Shown one piece after another: positions 1 through 5,351 of a stretch of DNA of 6,684 nt. The notes beneath the pieces were generated by a model, which was not told the origin of the DNA, did not search any database, and was given only the letters and a program-made list of their open reading frames with translations. The stretch spans positions 1 through 6,684 of the forward strand of contig DAOWKS010000039.1 in NCBI GenBank assembly GCA_030643665.1, written 5' to 3'. Each line of letters opens with the position of its first letter. Within the stretch, counting starts at the first letter, position 1. The DNA comes from a bacterium. GTDB lineage: Bacteria; Patescibacteriota; Minisyncoccia; Minisyncoccales; JAGMAB01. The translations under genes and the position numbers were made by a program.

Positions 1-276
<276 letters not shown>

Positions 277-301
277 AAATGTTTCGAAGCAACTCTAAGA
301 A

Positions 302-330
302 ACTAAATGCTTATTCAATTACTTGTTCAA
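302..330 (-). promoter_or_regulatory. weak candidate promoter for the 16S rRNA gene
   Basis: In the 50 bp between murJ and 16S, the best sigma70-like pair on the minus strand is TTGAAC (330-325, overlapping the murJ stop) and TTTAGT (307-302), 17 bp apart. Each matches the consensus at four of six bases, which is poor for an rRNA promoter. It would give a leader of about 20 nt with no recognisable boxA antiterminator. Transcription from further upstream, through murJ, is an alternative. Confidence 0.2.
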
Positions 331-1772
331 TTTTCAATGTTCTTTCCCTTACTGGCCAATTTTTCTTTTTCCAATTTAATGTTACTCTTTTTAAATTTCT
401 TGTCAAGAAAAATCATCAATAAAACAAACTGAAAAATTCCGGCCAAAGAAAAAGCCAAAGGCAAGCCAAGCACCTGGATATTTTCAATTGCTTGAAGCGC
501 CATAATTTGGATTATAAAATTCTGGAAAAGATTTGAGAAATCTAAAAGCCAGACAAAATAAAAACTTAAAATAACATTTACAATTATGGCTGAAATTGCA
601 ATCAAGGTAGGTGTTTTAGTATCTTTTGAGGCGAAAAAGGCGCGAAAAATTAAAGGAATTAAAGAATAAGCAAAAATCCCCAAGCAAAATAAACCCAAGC
701 AAGCAGCCGTGATTTCCGCTGAAACAGAGGAAAACTTTCCGTGCTTTAAAATAATTTCTACAATCTGATTCCTTAAAATGAAAATTAAGATACTTGTCGG
801 GATTGTAAAATAAAGAATTTGTTTAAAAACCGAAGAGAAATTTTTAATAAATTCTTGTTTTTTATTAAATGCCCAATAACGGGAAAGTTTAGGAAAAGCA
901 GCTATGGCAAAAGAAACACCAATAATACCTATCGGCAAATAATGCAAATTATTGGCAAAGTTAAAAATAGCGATTGAACCAACTGTTAAGGTAGAGGCAA
1001 TAGCAGTGATAATAATAAGGTTTATTTGATTAGCCGCCATGCCAAAAATTCTGGGAAACATCAAAATAAAAACTTTTTTAATTCCGGGGTCTTTAAAATT
1101 GAAAATGGGCTTATATCTAAATCCACAATGGAAAGCCGAAGGAATCTGAACTGCCAAATGTAAAAAAGCTCCCAAAACCACGCCGATAACCACTCCTAAA
1201 ATCCCTAAAGGACGAGCTAAAAATAAAATGCCGAAAATTATTCCCAAGTTGTATAAAATCGGAGAGAAACTATAGATTAAAAAGCGATTAAAATGCTGTA
1301 AAATGCCGGAGAAAATAGACGATAACCCGAAAAGAATCGGGCTTAAAAACATTAGCCGGGTTAAAAATATGGTTTGAGCCATCTGCTCCGCGCTAAACCC
1401 GGGAGTAATTAATTTAATTAAAAACGGGGTAAAAATAAAAAAGATTAAACAAAGAAAAATTAACAAAAATAAAAAAACATTTAAAATGTTGTTGGTGAGC
1501 TGCCAGGCCTGTTCTTTATTTTTAGAAAAGTACTCGGAAAATAACGGTAAAAAAGCAACAATAATACCGCCGGCAATTAAAACATTGTAAATTAAGTCAG
1601 GAATGCGAAAAACGGCAAAGTAAATATCCAACTCGGACCCGGCTCCAAAAAAGTTTGCCAAAAGTCCTTCTCTAATTAGTCCTAAAAAACGGCTGATTAA
1701 AGCCGATAAAATTAAAATCCAGGCCGCGCCAGTAATGCTTTTGGTTTGTAAATTTAAAAAACGAAACAGCAT
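327..1772 (-). CDS. murJ: Lipid II flippase MurJ (MviN family)
   Basis: A 481-residue polytopic membrane protein of the MurJ/MviN branch of the MOP superfamily. The family flips lipid II, the peptidoglycan precursor, across the cytoplasmic membrane. Hydrophobic segments run through almost the whole length, consistent with the usual 12-14 helices, and the last ~25 residues are a Lys-rich cytoplasmic tail. The family signature lies at about residues 27-80: SRFLGLIRE, FGAGSELDIYFAVFRIPDL, then AGGIIVAFLPLFSEY. Arg28, Arg34 and Asp49 align with E. coli Arg18, Arg24 and Asp39. Other functional residues differ: E. coli Arg52 aligns with Tyr62, and the Asp269-Arg270 pair aligns with Asn-Asn (about residues 274-275, in FANNLHYLPIGIIGV). 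The start at 1772 is supported by a -10 box 7 nt upstream; no Shine-Dalgarno sequence is visible. The gene is divergent from rnpB and ends 50 bp before 16S. MurJ is the best call, although distant MOP flippases cannot be excluded from sequence alone. Confidence 0.93.
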   Translation of the reverse strand: MLFRFLNLQTKSITGAAWILILSALISRFLGLIREGLLANFFGAGSELDIYFAVFRIPDLIYNVLIAGGIIVAFLPLFSEYFSKNKEQAWQLTNNILNVFLFLLIFLCLIFFIFTPFLIKLITPGFSAEQMAQTIFLTRLMFLSPILFGLSSIFSGILQHFNRFLIYSFSPILYNLGIIFGILFLARPLGILGVVIGVVLGAFLHLAVQIPSAFHCGFRYKPIFNFKDPGIKKVFILMFPRIFGMAANQINLIIITAIASTLTVGSIAIFNFANNLHYLPIGIIGVSFAIAAFPKLSRYWAFNKKQEFIKNFSSVFKQILYFTIPTSILIFILRNQIVEIILKHGKFSSVSAEITAACLGLFCLGIFAYSLIPLIFRAFFASKDTKTPTLIAISAIIVNVILSFYFVWLLDFSNLFQNFIIQIMALQAIENIQVLGLPLAFSLAGIFQFVLLMIFLDKKFKKSNIKLEKEKLASKGKNIEN

Positions 1773-1779
1773 TACTTTA

Positions 1780-1807
1780 ATTTTACATCAATTATTTAAT
1801 TTGACAA
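1780..1807 (-). promoter_or_regulatory. murJ promoter, probably leaderless
   Basis: On the minus strand, TTGTCA (1807-1802, five of six consensus bases) is separated by 16 bp from TAAAAT (1785-1780, five of six). Only 7 nt separate the -10 box from the murJ ATG at 1772, so transcription would start at or next to the A of the ATG and the mRNA would be leaderless. The -35 hexamer overlaps the rnpB -35 on the other strand, so the two promoters probably exclude each other. Confidence 0.65.
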
Positions 1808-1829
1808 AACATTTTACAATTGCTAAAAT
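1801..1829 (+). promoter_or_regulatory. rnpB promoter (consensus -35, extended -10)
   Basis: A perfect TTGACA (1801-1806) is followed after exactly 17 bp by TAAAAT (1824-1829). TG at 1821-1822 gives an extended -10 motif, TGC-TAAAAT. The predicted start, 7 nt downstream at G1836, is exactly the first base of the 13-bp P1 helix of RNase P RNA. That coincidence supports both assignments. Confidence 0.88.
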
Positions 1830-1835
1830 AAAAAT

Positions 1836-2226
1836 GTTTTAGTAGGTCGGGTGATTGCTCCGCTTTTAGCGGAGAGGAAAGTCCGAACTCCTACCCCACA
1901 CCACTTTTATTTGTAAAGTAGTGAGGGGTTAAAATGATAGCGGGTAACGCCCGTCTCCCGCTCTAAGCGGGAAGAGATGCGAGCAGAGACGCTTTGAGCC
2001 GAAAGGCAAAAAGTTCCGCGTATTTCGCGGAAAGTCCTGATGGAAACATCAGGGGTGAAACGGCTAAATTCTTATCCGGGAGCAAGAACAAACCCGAAAT
2101 TTTGCTTTTATGTAAAGTTTTGGTGAAAAGTAGTTCGCTTGACCCCGAGAGTAATCAAGGGGCTAGATAGATAATCACCATCCGCCAGCTGGCGGAACAG
2201 AATTCGGCTTATAGACCTGCTAAGAC
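1836..2226 (+). ncRNA. rnpB: RNase P RNA, bacterial class A
   Basis: This is the catalytic RNA that removes 5' leaders from pre-tRNAs together with the RnpA protein. The universally conserved regions occur in order: GAGGAAAGTCC (1874-1884, 5' strand of P4), GGGTAACGCC (1942-1951), GCGAGCAGAGAC, GGGTGAAACGG, CCGGGAGCAAG, CTAGATAGAT, and ACAGAATTCGGCTTATAGACC (3' strand of P4 and onward). P1 is a 13-bp helix between 1836-1848 and 2214-2226, with two G-U pairs. Peripheral hairpins include CTCCGC/GCGGAG (1858-1874), CCCGCT/AGCGGG in the P12 region, GCC-GAAA-GGC (1998-2007), TTCCGCG/CGCGGAA (2014-2032) and CCTGAT/ATCAGG (2036-2053). GGT at 2122-2124, in a small TTTT-GGTG-AAAA loop, is a candidate for the motif that pairs with the tRNA CCA end. 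The length of ~391 nt is typical of class A. The RNA has its own promoter and terminator and is divergent from murJ. Confidence 0.96.
2181..2196. repeat. 16-bp perfect palindrome inside rnpB
   Basis: TCCGCCAGCTGGCGGA is a perfect inverted repeat between the AGATAGATAATCACC segment and the conserved ACAGAA of RNase P RNA. Other class A RNAs have only a short linker or loop there. It could fold as an extra hairpin without disturbing the core. Its form suggests a dispersed palindromic repeat; I have the impression that this sequence recurs in parcubacterial genomes but could not check. Confidence 0.6.
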
Positions 2227-2228
2227 AT

Positions 2229-2259
2229 AAAAAAGTCCCGCTAAAAGCGGGACTTTTTT
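2229..2259. terminator. Bidirectional rho-independent terminator between rnpB and rnhA
   Basis: GTCCCGCT (2235-2242) and AGCGGGAC (2246-2253) form a perfect 8-bp GC-rich stem with an AAA loop. It is followed by T6 (2254-2259) on the plus strand and, on the minus strand, by the complement of the A-run 2229-2234. It therefore ends both rnpB, 2 nt after P1, and the convergent DHH gene-rnhA transcript, whose last stop codon is 15 nt away. Confidence 0.93.
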
Positions 2260-2273
2260 GTTCTTTATTTTTT

Positions 2274-2717
2274 TTAAAGTAATTTTTGGGTTCTTTCTTG
2301 ACTATCTAAGGCCTCATTAACTAACTTATCGGCTTCTTTATTTTTTTCCCGAGAAATAAATTTAAATTTGATTTTTTTAAAATCAAGTTTCAAGTTCCAA
2401 ACAGTAATAAATAAAATTTGGATTTTGCTGTCCAAAATTTTATACAAGCCCTGTAATTGTTTCACTAAAAGTTCGGAATCGGTCCTTAATTCAATTTCTG
2501 AATTTTTGGCTAATTTCTTGCCAAAAAGTTGTTTAAATTTTTTTAGAGCAAAAATTACAGCTTGGTATTCAGCTTCGTTGTTGGTAAAATGATGCCCTAA
2601 ATATTCAGAATATCTTTTAAAAATTTCGTGTTTCTCATTACAAAAAACAACTCCAATTCCACCGGGTCCCGGATTACCGCGCGAACCGCCGTCAGTGTAA
2701 ATTATTATTTTTTTCAT
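2274..2717 (-). CDS. rnhA: Ribonuclease HI family protein
   Basis: A 147-residue RNase HI-fold protein. The family cleaves the RNA strand of RNA-DNA hybrids with two metal ions and so removes R-loops and primer RNA. All four catalytic acids are visible: Asp9 in TDGGSRGNPGPGGIG, Glu48 in NNEAEYQA, Asp80 in RTDSELLVKQL and Asp130 in SREKNKEADKLVNEAL. The pattern is the compact branch (RVT_3-like) without the basic handle region of E. coli RNase HI; the histidine usually near the last catalytic Asp is replaced by the REKNKEAD segment. The start ATG lies 2 nt after the stop of the DHH gene (TAA-CT-ATG), with no Shine-Dalgarno sequence, so translation is probably coupled to the upstream gene. A bidirectional terminator follows. 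Confidence 0.95.
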   Translation of the reverse strand: MKKIIIYTDGGSRGNPGPGGIGVVFCNEKHEIFKRYSEYLGHHFTNNEAEYQAVIFALKKFKQLFGKKLAKNSEIELRTDSELLVKQLQGLYKILDSKIQILFITVWNLKLDFKKIKFKFISREKNKEADKLVNEALDSQERTQKLL

Positions 2718-2719
2718 AG

Positions 2720-3868
2720 TTAAAGGTGTCTAATTAAGCACTCTTTGAATTTCTCTAAATTTTCGTTTTTAATTCTGAAGCCGGAAGCAGGAGGATGGCC
2801 GCCAAAAGTTAATAGTTCTTTCTTGCATTTTTTCATTAAAGCCACGCTGTCTATTTCTTTGGTGCTCCTGACAGTGCCTTGTGTTTCTTTGGCAAGTTTT
2901 TTATAGATAAAAACCGGTTTTTTATATTCTCGGCAAATAATTGAAGCAACCGAACTAATCAAATCAAATCCCCAATCAGAACTGCCCTCAAAAACAATCG
3001 GCTCTATTTTCCCAAAAATTCTTTGTTCAACTTCTTCAACTATATCTTTTATTTTTTCTTTTCTTATCTGGCTTTTTTCTAAAAGTTTTTCAATAAATTG
3101 CCGCGCTTCTCTCATAGAAGAGAAATTTAACAAGCGGAAAGAAGCAGGCAAACCATTTTTTACATCCCTTACATTTAAAATAGAAATAATTTTAGAAATT
3201 TTCTGGTTTAAAGTCGGAAATGCCATAATTTCTTGCGTTTCAAAAAACGCTTTAATGCCCGGCCGCCAGGAATTTTCAATTGTAGAAAGACCCTCTGCAA
3301 TCATTATTTCATTTTCATCTTCTTTAGGCATCATATCGGCAATCGTGGCTAAGGCAACTAATTCCAGAAAATTTTTTCTAAGCTCTTTGGTTATTTTATC
3401 TTTCAAAAGAAGCTCTGACAATTTGAAAGAAAGGCCCACCGCGGCAAATTCCTTAAAAGGATATTTATCTTGTTTTTGTTTCGGGTCAACAACAATCGCA
3501 TCATCCGGTATTTTATCCAAGACAATATGATGGTCAACAACAATTATATCAAAGCCCATTTTTTTGGCTAATTTTATTTCTCTAAAATTTCCCACGCCTA
3601 AATCCAAAGTAATCAATAAGGCCGGAGACAATTTTTTAAATCTTTTCAAGCTTGTTTCAGTTAATCCATGACCCTCTGTTTCCCTGTCAGGAAAGCAAAT
3701 TAATGAAATTTTTCCGCCCAAGCTTTGAATTGTTTCTTTCTGAATAATTACCGCGCTTACTCCGTCTAAATCGCTGTCACCATAAAGAATAATTCTTTCT
3801 TTGTTTTTAATTGCCTTTAGAATTCTATTTGCCGCTTTTTTTAGATTTTTTATTTCTGGCATAACCAT
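2720..3868 (-). CDS. DHH-family phosphoesterase, short RecJ-like exonuclease
   Basis: A DHH-DHHA1 protein of about 382 residues, related to RecJ, a 5'-3' single-strand DNA exonuclease of recombination and repair. Counting from the ATG at 3868, the DHH core holds GDSDLDGVSA (about residues 30-39, metal-binding Asp motif), ITLDLGVGN, the signature VVDHH, and LVALATIADMMP. The C-terminal DHHA1 domain carries GTVRST and GGHPPASGFRI. The protein ends about 20 residues after this motif, so the OB-fold domain that completes the usual ~560-residue RecJ is missing. The open frame extends upstream to 4015, but those 49 residues (Arg/Pro/His-rich, no family similarity) are antisense to a structured RNA. 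I therefore start at 3868, where a TAAAAT box lies 7 nt upstream; a second ATG at 3862 is possible. It is translationally adjacent to rnhA (2-nt gap). A nanoRNase-type activity is an alternative to true RecJ function. Confidence 0.85.
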   Translation of the reverse strand: MVMPEIKNLKKAANRILKAIKNKERIILYGDSDLDGVSAVIIQKETIQSLGGKISLICFPDRETEGHGLTETSLKRFKKLSPALLITLDLGVGNFREIKLAKKMGFDIIVVDHHIVLDKIPDDAIVVDPKQKQDKYPFKEFAAVGLSFKLSELLLKDKITKELRKNFLELVALATIADMMPKEDENEIMIAEGLSTIENSWRPGIKAFFETQEIMAFPTLNQKISKIISILNVRDVKNGLPASFRLLNFSSMREARQFIEKLLEKSQIRKEKIKDIVEEVEQRIFGKIEPIVFEGSSDWGFDLISSVASIICREYKKPVFIYKKLAKETQGTVRSTKEIDSVALMKKCKKELLTFGGHPPASGFRIKNENLEKFKECLIRHL

Positions 3869-3895
3869 TGACAAGATTTTATAATTGTGTATAAT
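3868..3895 (+). promoter_or_regulatory. Near-consensus promoter of the unassigned ncRNA
   Basis: TTGACA (3868-3873) and TATAAT (3890-3895) are both perfect consensus hexamers, 16 bp apart. No plus-strand protein gene follows, only structured, GC-rich sequence. The predicted start is near 3901-3903, exactly where the first stem (TACGGC) begins. This is the best-matched promoter in the window and implies an abundant RNA. Confidence 0.82.
3876..3883 (-). promoter_or_regulatory. -10 region of the DHH gene-rnhA unit, probably leaderless
   Basis: The minus strand reads TATAAAAT here, which contains TATAAA and TAAAAT. The TAAAAT box ends 7 nt before the ATG at 3868, the same spacing as at murJ. No good -35 hexamer is present 16-17 bp upstream. 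The start region coincides with the -35 box of the plus-strand RNA promoter, so the two transcripts probably compete. Confidence 0.45.
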
Positions 3896-3900
3896 GAAAG

Positions 3901-4006
3901 TACGGCGATGAGGAAGTGGCGGACGGAGCCTCATCATATGCCGTGATAGAGGTATCTCCGATAATAGATACGCGAAACGCGAGGAGGTATCGAGTCCCGT
4001 CCCGCC
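3901..4006 (+). other. 5' pseudoknot domain of the ncRNA
   Basis: Stem A pairs TACGGC plus GATGAGG (3901-3913) with CCTCATC (3929-3935) and GCCGTG (3940-3945), with a bulged ATAT. Its loop contains GGCGGACGG (3918-3926), which pairs with CCGT-C-CCGCC (3997-4006), nine pairs with one bulged C, giving an H-type pseudoknot. Between the two lies stem C, TATCTCC (3953-3959) with GGAGGTA (3983-3989), enclosing a small CGCG-AAA-CGCG hairpin (3971-3981). An alternative GATAC/GTATC pairing (3967-3971 with 3987-3991) competes with stem C. Confidence 0.55.
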
Positions 4007-4069
4007 AAAAGGCAAAGATGGAAAAGAAAGAAAACCTTAGAAAATAAGTACGTACGGCACCACCGGAAC

Positions 4070-4239
4070 AGAGAATTGAGTGTGGATGGTAGAAGAAAGA
4101 TTGGAAAATCCTGTCAGCCCTTGATATTTTTTAGGACTGGTCAATAATGACTGTTGTCAATCAAGGTAAAAACAGGAAATTCCTCTTCCTTCTGCTAAAA
4201 ATCCATTTTGCCATTATTATAGTACATTTACAATTCTCT
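4070..4239 (+). other. Long irregular hairpin of the ncRNA
   Basis: Nested complementary segments, from outside in: AGAGAATTG (4070-4078) with CAATTCTCT (4231-4239); TGGAT (4083-4087) with ATCCA (4201-4205); GGTAGAAGAAAG (4088-4099) with CTTCCTTCTGCT (4185-4196), one mismatch; GGAA (4103-4106) with TTCC (4180-4183); TCCTGT (4109-4114) with ACAGGA (4172-4177); CCTTGAT (4119-4125) with ATCAAGG (4160-4166); GAC (4135-4137) with GTC (4156-4158); and an apical stem GGTCA-ATAA-TGACT (4139-4152). The largest asymmetric internal loop, 4079-4082 opposite 4206-4230, lies near the base. Confidence 0.65.
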
Positions 4240-4248
4240 ATATCTCAC

Positions 4249-4272
4249 AAAATAGGACCCAAAGCATGTCCT
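4249..4272 (-). terminator. Weak candidate terminator after pgk
   Basis: On the minus strand, AGGAC (4272-4268) and GTCCT (4258-4254) form a 5-bp stem with a 9-nt loop followed by ATTTT (4253-4249). It lies about 30 nt past the pgk stop codon and overlaps the candidate ncRNA terminator on the other strand. Confidence 0.3.
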
Positions 4273-4299
4273 TTCAAAAAAACTGCTTTTTTTCTTTTT
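4261..4299 (+). terminator. Candidate terminator of the ncRNA
   Basis: AAAGCA (4261-4266) pairs with TGCTTT (4284-4289), and the run TTTT-C-TTTTT (4290-4299) follows. The 17-nt loop is long and the stem has only two G-C pairs, so strength is doubtful. The position, 5 bp from the convergent pgk stop codon, fits. Confidence 0.4.
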
Positions 4300-4303
4300 A
4301 AAA

Positions 4304-5344
4304 TTACTTTGCCGAGCGTAATATCTCCAATCCGGCTAATTTTCCATTACTAATATAGTCAAGCATAGCACCGCCGCCGGTAGATATAAAATCAAATTTA
4401 TCTCTTACATTATATTGATTCAAAAAAGCAATTGTATCACCCCCGCCTACTATTGAATATGCCCTGCTTTTTATAATTTTCTTGGCAATCTCTTTTGTTC
4501 CTTTTTGATATTTTTTTTCTTCAATTTTGCCTAAAGGACCAATCCAAAAAATTGTTCTTGCTATGCCAATTTTCTCTCTAAAGAGCTCAATTGTTCTCTC
4601 TCCAATATCGCAATTTTCTTTATTATCAACCGGAAAAATAATTTTTGGGGAATTTTTCAATTTCGTTTTTTTGACCTCTTGCGCCACTAAGTTTCCCAAT
4701 AATAAAAAATCAGCAATTTTAAAAAGTTTTCCGGCCGCGCTTGCTTTATCTTTTATCTTGCTTCCGCCAATAATTATTAATAAAGGCCTTTTAGGTTTTT
4801 TAATAATTTGAGATAATGTCTTAAGTTCGTTTTCTAATAAAAATCCGATTCCAGAATTTAAATATTCAGGAATGCCCACAACCGAGGCATGATTTCGGTG
4901 ACAAACAGCAAATGCCTCTTGAATAAAAATATCGCCCAATTCTGCCAATTTCTTGGCAAAATTTTTATCATTTTCCTTTTCTTCCTGATAAAACCTTAAA
5001 TTTTCCAAAAGAATTATTTCACCCACTTTCATTTTTCCAATTTCTTTTTCAACTTTTTTTCCAATACAATCATCTAAGAATTTAATATTTCTGCCTAATA
5101 ATTCTTCTAATCTTCGAGCAACCGGCTTCAAGCTATATTTCATTTCTCTATTTTTTGGTCGTCCTAAGTGGCTTATTAAAATTATTTTTGCTTTGTTTTT
5201 TATTAAATATTCAATAGTGGGAAGAGTTTGCTTAAGCCGAAAATCATCTAAAACATTCCTCTGTTTTGAAAAGGAAACATTAAAATCGCATCTAACTAAC
5301 ACTCGTTTTTCTTTAACGTTAAAATCTCTTATTGTCTTAAACAT
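4304..5344 (-). CDS. pgk: Phosphoglycerate kinase, shortened form
   Basis: The cytoplasmic glycolytic enzyme that moves a phosphate from 1,3-bisphosphoglycerate to ADP and makes ATP. N-domain substrate motifs are clear: RVLVRCDFNVS (14-24), Arg36, SHLGRP (58-63), LLENLRFYQEE (112-122) and AFAVCHRNHASVVGI (144-158; the usual NDAFGTAHR is altered to QEAFAVCHR). The nucleotide domain has GGSKIKDK (193-200), GPLG (269-272), GGGDT (300-304) and STGGGA (321-326). At 346 residues it is about 45 shorter than a typical PGK. The missing part lies between GGSKIKDK and the FPVD/CDIGERT region, where helices are lost and the GGGMA-type segment reads LGNLVA. The WNGP motif reads WIGP (Ile268). The ATG is 7 nt after the stop of the upstream ATPase gene with no Shine-Dalgarno sequence, so the two are probably one operon. 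All domains are otherwise in frame, so this looks like a reduced enzyme and not a pseudogene; whether activity is normal is unknown. Confidence 0.95.
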   Translation of the reverse strand: MFKTIRDFNVKEKRVLVRCDFNVSFSKQRNVLDDFRLKQTLPTIEYLIKNKAKIILISHLGRPKNREMKYSLKPVARRLEELLGRNIKFLDDCIGKKVEKEIGKMKVGEIILLENLRFYQEEKENDKNFAKKLAELGDIFIQEAFAVCHRNHASVVGIPEYLNSGIGFLLENELKTLSQIIKKPKRPLLIIIGGSKIKDKASAAGKLFKIADFLLLGNLVAQEVKKTKLKNSPKIIFPVDNKENCDIGERTIELFREKIGIARTIFWIGPLGKIEEKKYQKGTKEIAKKIIKSRAYSIVGGGDTIAFLNQYNVRDKFDFISTGGGAMLDYISNGKLAGLEILRSAK

Positions 5345-5351
5345 ATCAATT

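Larger units (their letters stand above)
3902..4299 (+). ncRNA. Candidate structured non-coding RNA, family not recognised
   Basis: About 400 bp between two minus-strand genes hold no credible protein gene on either strand but do hold a complete transcription unit: a consensus promoter, extensive pairing and a candidate terminator at 4261-4299. The first ~105 nt are about 57% GC by hand count in an AT-rich region and form a pseudoknot. An unpaired A-rich linker (about 4007-4050) follows, then a ~170-nt irregular hairpin (4070-4239). G-U pairs at four hairpin positions (A-C mismatches on the other strand), against one position of the opposite kind, favour plus-strand transcription. I compared it by eye with tmRNA, 6S RNA, SRP RNA and tRNA. 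There is no CCA end, no canonical T-arm and no SRP GGAAGGAAGCAGC motif; the hairpin alone is reminiscent of 6S RNA, but I see no diagnostic sequence. The 3' end is the least certain point. Confidence 0.62.

Noticed and set aside
2368..2592. Plus-strand ORF of 74 codons opposite rnhA
   Set aside because: It is a shadow of rnhA, which has all catalytic motifs; no start signal or family resemblance.
3983..4010. T-arm-like GGTATCGAGTCC followed by CCCGCCA, considered as a tRNA or permuted tmRNA 3' end
   Set aside because: No 5-bp T-stem forms, the acceptor would be mismatched, and no complementary 5' acceptor follows or precedes in the right place. The bases are better explained by the pseudoknot.
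3869..4015. N-terminal extension of the DHH-protein reading frame to an ATG at 4015
   Set aside because: The 49 extra residues are unlike the family and rich in Arg, Pro and His. They are antisense to the GC-rich pseudoknot and would run through a consensus plus-strand promoter. A -10 box fits the start at 3868.
4018..4047. Nine-codon ORF (MEKKENLRK) in the A-rich linker, considered as a tmRNA tag
   Set aside because: It lacks the hydrophobic LAA/VAA-type end of known tags, and the RNA has no tRNA-like ends, CCA or canonical T-arm. It is probably just A-rich linker sequence.
4216..4221. TATAAT on the minus strand, as a promoter for a minus-strand ncRNA or a longer DHH leader
   Set aside because: There is no -35-like hexamer at 16-18 bp, and the wobble pairs in the hairpin favour plus-strand transcription. 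It also lies in an A/T-rich internal loop.
3901..4260. CRISPR array, or guide RNA of a Cas12/TnpB-type system
   Set aside because: No direct repeats with spacers and no cas or tnpB gene in the window. A solitary guide scaffold cannot be excluded but nothing supports it.
4147..4353. Plus-strand ORF of 68 codons spanning the hairpin and the pgk end
   Set aside because: It runs through the 3' arm of the ncRNA hairpin and into antisense pgk; low-complexity hydrophobic residues only, no ribosome-binding site.
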